Shown piece after piece: positions 31,266 to 35,487 of a stretch of 35,487 bases of DNA. The notes beneath the pieces are model-generated. The model was not told the DNA's origin, searched no databases, and saw only the letters and a program-made list of their open reading frames with translations. The first letter of the stretch is position 1; each line of letters starts with the position of its first letter. Location: positions 1 through 35,487 of the forward strand of contig LCJG01000003.1 in assembly GCA_000998025.1 (NCBI GenBank), written 5' to 3'. The position numbers and the translations under genes are program-made. Origin of the DNA: Candidatus Collierbacteria bacterium GW2011_GWB1_44_6. GTDB lineage: Bacteria > Patescibacteriota > Microgenomatia > UBA1400 > MFAQ01.

Positions 31266-31271
31266 TAGAAT
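31266..31271 (+). promoter_or_regulatory. Putative -10 box (TAGAAT) of hpt
   Basis: TAGAAT ends 6 nt before the ATG at 31278; no Shine-Dalgarno site in the gap. A leaderless start is likely. Confidence 0.5.
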
Positions 31272-31277
31272 TATTTT

Positions 31278-31844
31278 ATGGCTCAGAAACATGAGATGGG
31301 TGGATATACCAACGAACCGGAATGGGAGACACTGATTAGCCAAGAGGTGATCCAGAGTCGAATCCGAGATTTGGCACAGGAAATTGCTGAGCAATACGTC
31401 GATAAAAAATTATTGGTAGTCTGTGTTCTTAGGGGTGCATTCATCTTTACTGCAGATATTTTGAGAGAGATCAGTACTTATTTACCAGACGTCGAAGTGG
31501 ACTTTATTGCTCTAAGTAGTTACGGAGAAGGAGAGATATCATCCAGAGCACCAAGGTTTGAAAAGGACTTGAACACTGACATTGAAGGCCGGGAGGTACT
31601 GATAGTTGAAGATATTGTGGATACGGGATATAGTTTTGAAAAACTATTAAAGGTTCTTTTGGCCAGAAATCCCAAATCACTAAAGACTTGTGCTTTGCTC
31701 TCGAAAGCCGCCAGAAGAGAGGTGGAAGTTCCGATTGATTTTCTAGGATTTAGTATTGAGGACAGATGGGTTGAGGGGTACGGCTTGGATTCAAACCAAA
31801 AAGGAAGAGGTCGAAAGGAGATCGTGGCTAAGAGACAATCTTAA
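31278..31844 (+). CDS. hpt: Hypoxanthine phosphoribosyltransferase
   Basis: 188 residues. Salvages hypoxanthine (and usually guanine) to the nucleotide using PRPP. Motifs are LLVVCVLRGAFIFTADILRE (the LxG pyrophosphate loop), VDFIALSSYGEGEISS (flexible loop), the PRPP-binding VLIVEDIVDTGYSFEKLLKV, and FLGFSIEDRWVEGYGLD (purine-binding D and the family YGLD). Length and order are normal. The 3' end overlaps convergent tsaE by 17 nt, so no separate terminator exists. Confidence 0.95.
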   Translation: MAQKHEMGGYTNEPEWETLISQEVIQSRIRDLAQEIAEQYVDKKLLVVCVLRGAFIFTADILREISTYLPDVEVDFIALSSYGEGEISSRAPRFEKDLNTDIEGREVLIVEDIVDTGYSFEKLLKVLLARNPKSLKTCALLSKAARREVEVPIDFLGFSIEDRWVEGYGLDSNQKGRGRKEIVAKRQS

Positions 31845-32259
31845 TTTCGCGTTGGTTTTCGGAGGTGGCTTTGAAGTATATATCGATGCGGTTTTTGGGG
31901 AGGATATCGACAAATTTTTCCGGCCACTCGATGACCAGGAGACTTGCCGGATCGGACCAGATTTCCTCGACATCGAACGCTTTGATTTCTTCCACCGAAT
32001 TGAGGCGATAGAGATCGAGATGGTAGAGGGTTTTGATGATGGGGTGGGCAGCTACCGGATATTCGCGCATGATTATAAAAGTAGGTGAAACCAAACGGGA
32101 AATACCAAAGGAGGAAGCCAGGCCTTGAGTAAAAGTTGTCTTGCCGGCGGCCAAAGTACCATAAAGACAAATAGTAGCCCCCTTTTCTAATCCAGAAGCC
32201 AATTTTGAGGCTATTTGTTGAGTTTCTTCGGCAGAGCCGGAAACAAAAAGGTGTTCCAT
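31828..32259 (-). CDS. tsaE: tRNA t6A synthesis ATPase TsaE
   Basis: 143 residues. ATPase partner of TsaB/TsaD in threonylcarbamoyl-adenosine synthesis. The Walker A motif is YGTLAAGKTTFTQGLA (residues 33-48; usually GDLGAGKTT), followed by VSPTFIIMREYPV, YHLDLYRLNSVEEI (family HxDxYR motif) and LLVIEWPEKF (WxE motif). The start lies inside the VanZ-like gene (49-nt overlap), so translation is probably coupled. Confidence 0.94.
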   Translation of the reverse strand: MEHLFVSGSAEETQQIASKLASGLEKGATICLYGTLAAGKTTFTQGLASSFGISRLVSPTFIIMREYPVAAHPIIKTLYHLDLYRLNSVEEIKAFDVEEIWSDPASLLVIEWPEKFVDILPKNRIDIYFKATSENQREIKIVS

Positions 32260-32600
32260 AGTTGGAATTTGATGATAGCAACAGCAGACAAGGCCATACC
32301 AATAGCATCAATGCCGACATCCCGGAGTTTACCAGTACGGGTGGGGGTAAAGAGTTGGTGGATTTCGTCCGAAAAAGCAAAAACCAGGGCAAATAGAAAC
32401 GCTTTGGCAGAGTTTTTTTCTCCTACAGCCCGGTACATCAGAATCATTAAGATGGCGTATTCCAGGACGTGGGCGAGTTTTTTGGATAAAAAATCCTCGG
32501 TAACCGTACCACTGACAGGCAGCTCAGTCTTGGAAGAAAAAAAGAAGATGAGGGACATCCAGAGAACCACGGGTAGATATCTAAATAGAAATTTTCTCAT
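32211..32600 (-). CDS. VanZ-like membrane protein
   Basis: 129 residues with four hydrophobic segments. LWMSLIFFFSSKTELP, SKKLAHVLEYAILMILMYRA and LVFAFSDEIHQLFTPTRTGK, then LRDVGIDAIGM carry the VanZ signature (conserved H in KxxHxxEY, DExxQ with F(T/V)PxRxxxxxDxxxD). The biochemical role of VanZ proteins outside teicoplanin resistance is unclear; a link to the envelope is likely. TAGAAT, overlapping the upstream TAG stop, lies 6 nt before the ATG. It overlaps tsaE. Confidence 0.9.
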   Translation of the reverse strand: MRKFLFRYLPVVLWMSLIFFFSSKTELPVSGTVTEDFLSKKLAHVLEYAILMILMYRAVGEKNSAKAFLFALVFAFSDEIHQLFTPTRTGKLRDVGIDAIGMALSAVAIIKFQLWNTFLFPALPKKLNK

Positions 32601-32606
32601 GGGGTT

Positions 32607-32612
32607 ATTCTA
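32607..32612 (-). promoter_or_regulatory. Putative -10 box (TAGAAT) overlapping a stop codon
   Basis: TAGAAT on the minus strand; its TAG is also the stop of the upstream surface-protein gene. It ends 6 nt before the VanZ-like ATG. Confidence 0.4.
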
Positions 32613-33518
32613 ATCTTTTTTATGCCTAAAATAAAGCCAACCTCCCGAAAGAGCGGATAAGATAGCTCCAATGATAAAGGTGTACTTATAAAAAGAGGTG
32701 GGGAGCGTGGATTGACGCGCAATGACGGACGGAGTGACGATCTCAACAACAAGTCCGGACGTGGTGGAGTCGCCGAGGATTTGGGCGGATGAAGAACCGG
32801 AAAGTTGAGAAATTTGATGGATTCCTGCCTGCGCAGGAATGACGGAACTTGATGGCGTGATAGTCTTGGTGGGAGTGGCCGATGCTATCGGTCTCGGTGT
32901 AGGAGTTTTTGTTGGTGTGGGTGTGGGTGATGGGGTTTTGGTGGGAATATTTGTTTTTATTGGAGTGCTCGTTGGCTGACTGGTGGGGGTATTGGTAACG
33001 GTGGGCGTAGCGGTAGTTAGCGATGGAGTTGCGGGAGTAGATGTTGGAGTTGGTTCGGGAGATGGGGTGACTTCTGACAAAGTAATACTCAAGGTATCGG
33101 AATAAGTGCCAGATGTACTTTCTCCGGTATAACGTTTTAATTTCAAATAGTATTCACCAGGGCCGGTATATTTGGAACTCATAAAATCCGGTTTTAAAAG
33201 TATTTTTTGTGTGACTCCGTTTTCTAAAGAGGGAAAATTGGTCTTGATGTATGTAGGTTCAGGAGAGGAGACATAAGGAAACCACTCCCCTGTCCTACTC
33301 CAGGTAAAGCCGAAGTAGCTGCTGGGATCCGGTTTGGTAAACATTGCTTGAACATAGTAGGACGAGCCAGTGGCCGCTCCGGTAATTTGAGCGTCGACTG
33401 AGTAATAGTCGTTTACTTTTTCAAAATTGGAGATGTGAAAATCTATGGCCGAGTATGAGGGAGAAGGAAAGACGAAAAAAAGTAACAAAAGAAACAACAA
33501 GGGCAGGATTTGTTTCAC
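32610..33518 (-). CDS. Mucin-like membrane-anchored surface protein containing a repeat insertion
   Basis: 302 residues, GTG start. Signal peptide (1-23, ending SPSYSA), an extracellular beta domain (about 24-150), then a Thr/Pro stalk of about 75 residues (TPSPEPTPTSTPATPSLTTA and similar). Residues 226-234 (VIPAQAGIH) are encoded by the 26-bp repeat. A further linker, one C-terminal helix (YTFIIGAILSALSGGWLYF) and RHKKD follow. STLPTSFYKY before the helix is only distantly like an LPXTG signal. TATAGT lies 8 nt before the GTG. The folded domain is not assigned to a family. Confidence 0.8.
   Translation of the reverse strand: MKQILPLLFLLLLFFVFPSPSYSAIDFHISNFEKVNDYYSVDAQITGAATGSSYYVQAMFTKPDPSSYFGFTWSRTGEWFPYVSSPEPTYIKTNFPSLENGVTQKILLKPDFMSSKYTGPGEYYLKLKRYTGESTSGTYSDTLSITLSEVTPSPEPTPTSTPATPSLTTATPTVTNTPTSQPTSTPIKTNIPTKTPSPTPTPTKTPTPRPIASATPTKTITPSSSVIPAQAGIHQISQLSGSSSAQILGDSTTSGLVVEIVTPSVIARQSTLPTSFYKYTFIIGAILSALSGGWLYFRHKKD
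32818..32843. repeat. Dispersed 26-bp palindromic repeat, copy 4 (inside a reading frame)
   Basis: TGGATTCCTGCCTGCGCAGG followed by AATGAC; stem ATTCCTGC/GCAGGAAT is a perfect 8-bp pairing. It encodes VIPAQAGIH in the stalk-to-membrane linker, in the same phase as copy 2, and shares the neighbouring codons HQIS with it. Confidence 0.9.
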
Positions 33519-33526
33519 TTTAATTC

Positions 33527-33532
33527 ACTATA
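33527..33532 (-). promoter_or_regulatory. Putative -10 box (TATAGT) before a GTG start
   Basis: TATAGT on the minus strand, ending 8 nt before the GTG at 33518 and directly after the upstream terminator. The unit therefore begins anew here. Confidence 0.5.
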
Positions 33533-33537
33533 CACCC

Positions 33538-33562
33538 AAAAAAAGAGAGCCTGATGGCTCTC
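33538..33562 (-). terminator. Rho-independent terminator of the ftsX-M23 operon
   Basis: Perfect 7-bp stem GAGAGCC / GGCTCTC (33545-33562) with a TGAT loop. In the minus-strand RNA it is followed by seven U residues (33544-33538). It lies 14 nt after the stop of the 56-residue gene. It is the only textbook intrinsic terminator I found in the window. Confidence 0.9.
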
Positions 33563-33575
33563 AGTTTGAAGATGG

Positions 33576-33746
33576 TTAGTTGTTTACAATATAGTCGATT
33601 ACCAGACCAACCATCAAGGCAACGCCGATTACGATGCACGTAGTGGCGAGAACCTGGGAAAGAGTGGCTTGCAAGAATATTGCCACTCCGGCAGAAACAA
33701 GAGAGAGAGCAAAACCTACTACTCCGGCGAACTTGGTATATTCCAT
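33576..33746 (-). CDS. 56-residue two-helix membrane protein with strong Shine-Dalgarno site
   Basis: From ATG 33746 (MEYTKFAGVVGFALSLVSAG) the protein is two hydrophobic helices (about 6-26 and 31-52) with a short polar turn (QATLSQ) and the tail DYIVNN. A perfect AGGAGA (33751-33756) sits 4 nt before the ATG, one of only two convincing ribosome-binding sites in the window. It begins right after the M23 stop and is closed by an intrinsic terminator. The longer frame from 33896 is a shadow of the M23 gene. No family recognised; high expression is inferred from the site. Confidence 0.8.
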   Translation of the reverse strand: MEYTKFAGVVGFALSLVSAGVAIFLQATLSQVLATTCIVIGVALMVGLVIDYIVNN

Positions 33747-33756
33747 CGGTTCTCCT

Positions 33757-34929
33757 TTAAGGGTGCGGAATGACGTGGAGGTAGAAGGTGTCGTAGGAGT
33801 CTTCGGAATGCTTGACGTGAACATATTTAAGGGTACCTCCCCCACAAGCAATTGAGCCACGATAAAGTCCGCCTTTACGGACGGCTTTGACTCCATAATT
33901 TCCAGTATTAACCATGTCTAGACCCGTATGAATATCTCCGGAATAGCGTGAAGAAAAGGCGGTGTGTCCATAACCTTGAGTGATCCGAATTTTGTCCTCC
34001 AGAGGCCAGGGCCACGAACCAGTAAAGGAGATGGGGCCATCAGGAGAATTGTCCCAAGTAATTTCCTTTTGGCCTAAATATGCCGCTGGATTTTGATGAG
34101 AGCCACCGTTGACGACCTCAAAATGAAGATGGCCGCCAGTAGAACAAGCGGATGATCCGGGAATGACCGAAGCAACTTGCTCTCCCGGAGAAATATCGCG
34201 GACAAATGTTTCTGTTCCCTTGCCCGCAATAATGCTTTCGATAGCTTCGAGTTCAGCTCTAACCTTAGCCAAAAGAGCCTGATATTTCTTCTCATCGTTT
34301 TGAGTTAACGAGAGGAGGTTTTGTTTCTCGGAAATTTGCCCATCCAGAACCTTTTTTTGTGAAATTAATTTTGATTTAAGTTTTTCAATTTCCTCTTGTT
34401 TGGTTATTTTGTCGTTTTTTCTCTGGTCATAGTCCAAGCGGGAATTTTCAAGCTCGGAGAGTATCAACTGATCTTTAGTTTTGATGGTGTTGAGATATTT
34501 TAACTTCGTTAAAAAATCTCCAAAAGATTGGGTCGAAAAAACCATGTCTATAGAAGTGACCCTTGAGCGGCGGTAACTTTCCCGAACCCTTGCCTGATAT
34601 ATTTTTCCCAAATCGTCCATCGACCGATTAACCGTTTCCAACACCCCACTAAGAACGGTGATTTCTTTTTCGAGAGTATTAATCTGAGAAATGGTTTGAT
34701 TTATTTGAGCTTGAGCCAGGATGACCTTGGTATTGATGGAGCTGATAGCCTGTTTAAGAGTTTTTTGTTCGTTTTTATTGTTGTTGAGCGTTTCCAGACA
34801 AGCCTGTTGAATGCCTTGAAGATCTTGGGGAGACATACTAGAGTTTGTTTCCACACACTCATAGGCGGTGAGATTGCCGGGAAGCAGTAAATAAATAAGT
34901 ATGAGTATGGCTGTAACTATCTTTTTCAT
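33757..34929 (-). CDS. EnvC/PcsB-like coiled-coil protein with permuted M23 (LytM) domain
   Basis: 390 residues. Signal peptide (1-22), coiled coil (about 40-110 and 150-235) with the PcsB/EnvC-type middle YRRSRVTSIDMVFSTQSFGD, then a peptidase region. Its halves are in the reverse of the usual M23 order: ISPGEQVASVIPGSSACSTG and GHLHFEVVNGG (H267, H269) come first, then a linker, then ITQGYG, HTGLDMV (H334, D338), VKAVRKGGL and FYLHV (H385). All zinc and catalytic residues are present. The ATG overlaps the ftsX stop as ATGA, so it is probably the murein hydrolase or its activator controlled by FtsEX at the septum. Confidence 0.88.
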   Translation of the reverse strand: MKKIVTAILILIYLLLPGNLTAYECVETNSSMSPQDLQGIQQACLETLNNNKNEQKTLKQAISSINTKVILAQAQINQTISQINTLEKEITVLSGVLETVNRSMDDLGKIYQARVRESYRRSRVTSIDMVFSTQSFGDFLTKLKYLNTIKTKDQLILSELENSRLDYDQRKNDKITKQEEIEKLKSKLISQKKVLDGQISEKQNLLSLTQNDEKKYQALLAKVRAELEAIESIIAGKGTETFVRDISPGEQVASVIPGSSACSTGGHLHFEVVNGGSHQNPAAYLGQKEITWDNSPDGPISFTGSWPWPLEDKIRITQGYGHTAFSSRYSGDIHTGLDMVNTGNYGVKAVRKGGLYRGSIACGGGTLKYVHVKHSEDSYDTFYLHVIPHP

Positions 34930-35487
34930 TTGGCCCTCTTGACGAATCTGGCAGCGGCAAAGAGGCTGGAAATGAATGAAAGGATAAAACCAAAGATAAG
35001 TAGGGCCACTAAGAGCATTAGAACAATTTCAAACCTAACAGGGAAGGAAATAATACCGCCGAGACGTGGGGCCAGGAAAGGGGTGGAGTAAAGCAAAGTA
35101 ATGTAACAGAAAATCCAGCCAAACAATGCCCCAACCAAACCATAAATAATAGACTCGGTGATGTATGGTTTGATAATGTAGAAATTCTGCGCACCGAGAA
35201 GCTTTAAAGTACTTATTTCTATTCTTCTGGAAGAAATCCTCATGGAAATGATAATCACGATGGTCAGAACGCAGACCATGGTAAGGGCAATGATAAGGAC
35301 CAGGCCGGCTGTTCTAATAGCGTTGGTCCATTTGGTGAGCTCGGTAATTACATCCTGGGGGAAATCAATTTCCTTTTTCCCTTGTGGGGTCTGACTGACT
35401 ATCTCTGTTTTTTCCAAGATAGAGGCTATAGTTGAAAACGACTTTGGATCACTGGCGGTAATTTCTACGCTCGCCGGTAAGATGTCC
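34926..35487 (-). CDS. ftsX: Cell division protein FtsX (N-terminus outside window)
   Basis: The frame is open at the right edge; the visible part starts DILPASVEITASDPKSFSTI, the conserved LPASxEVxxxDP of the FtsX extracellular domain. TNAIRTAGLVLIIALTMVCV is the second membrane helix. ISMRISSRRIEISTLKLLGA (the cytosolic IxxRxxEIxxLxLxGA signature), and two final helices ending SSLFAAARFVKRAK follow. FtsX with the ATPase FtsE transmits ATP hydrolysis to a periplasmic or wall hydrolase; the coiled-coil M23 gene overlapping it by 4 nt is the expected partner. ftsE is not in the window. Confidence 0.95.
   Translation of the reverse strand, partial: DILPASVEITASDPKSFSTIASILEKTEIVSQTPQGKKEIDFPQDVITELTKWTNAIRTAGLVLIIALTMVCVLTIVIIISMRISSRRIEISTLKLLGAQNFYIIKPYITESIIYGLVGALFGWIFCYITLLYSTPFLAPRLGGIISFPVRFEIVLMLLVALLIFGFILSFISSLFAAARFVKRAK

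Noticed and set aside
32680..32700. LPXTG-type sorting signal (STLPTSFYKY) in the mucin-like protein
   Set aside because: It has LPTSF rather than LPxTG and the local sortase lacks its cysteine. A simple membrane anchor explains the C-terminus.
1..35487. TGA recoded to glycine as in Gracilibacteria/SR1
   Set aside because: TGA ends several genes in ATGA overlaps and no conserved glycine position requires an internal TGA.

Overview
The window reads as a cell-envelope region from a Candidate Phyla Radiation (Patescibacteria) genome, probably of Microgenomates type. This is inferred from gene content, not from a marker gene: a PTPS-related membrane protein, several GT39 and GT2 enzymes, a short TsaB, a minimal TrmD, SipW/TasA-type secreted proteins, lamin-tail-domain adhesins, and very compact overlapping genes. 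The code is the standard bacterial one: TAA, TAG and TGA all end genes. Almost every gene is on the minus strand; only four real genes are on the plus strand.

Layout. 1-9350 (minus): a glycan-assembly operon, with a secreted deacetylase-like protein cut by the left edge, a Wzx-like flippase, a PTPS-related membrane protein, two GT39 enzymes, two GT2 enzymes, and oligoribonuclease inserted among them. 9375-10487 (plus): a GT-C enzyme. 10484-11908 (minus): a GT2-GtrA fusion and a CDGSH iron-sulfur protein. 11944-12588 (plus): trmD. 12589-15531 (minus): a small cytosolic protein, a membrane-anchored SagB-like nitroreductase, a SurA-N-like protein and two unknown envelope proteins. 15551-19104 (minus): the complete dTDP-L-rhamnose operon rmlABCD. 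19143-21178 (minus): a small membrane protein, a CAP-domain protein, a MazG gene broken by one in-frame TAG, and a sortase without its cysteine. 21210-29851 (minus): a surface-fibre/adhesin locus (TasA-like fibre protein, SipW-type signal peptidase, a second TasA-like protein, a FnIII protein and a ~1500-residue mosaic adhesin). 30065-32600: tsaB, tsaE and vanZ-like (minus) around a degenerate Fic protein and hpt (plus). 32610-33518 (minus): a mucin-like surface protein. 33576-35487 (minus): partial ftsX, an EnvC/PcsB-like coiled-coil protein with a circularly permuted M23 domain, and a 56-residue membrane protein closed by the only clear intrinsic terminator.

How the genes fit together: nucleotide sugars (RmlABCD) and lipid-linked sugars (GT2) can feed the GT39 and GT-C enzymes and the flippase to decorate the surface. 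SipW would process the two TasA-like proteins. FtsX and the M23 protein would control septal wall cleavage.

Two genome-scale signals stand out. (1) Nearly every transcription unit starts with a TATAAT-like -10 box 5-10 nt before the start codon and no Shine-Dalgarno sequence, which suggests mostly leaderless mRNAs. tasA and the 56-residue gene are the clear exceptions, with real Shine-Dalgarno sites. (2) A 26-bp palindromic repeat occurs four times, twice inside reading frames in the same phase, where it encodes VIPA(K/Q)AGIH. No intergenic stretch exceeds 300 bases.
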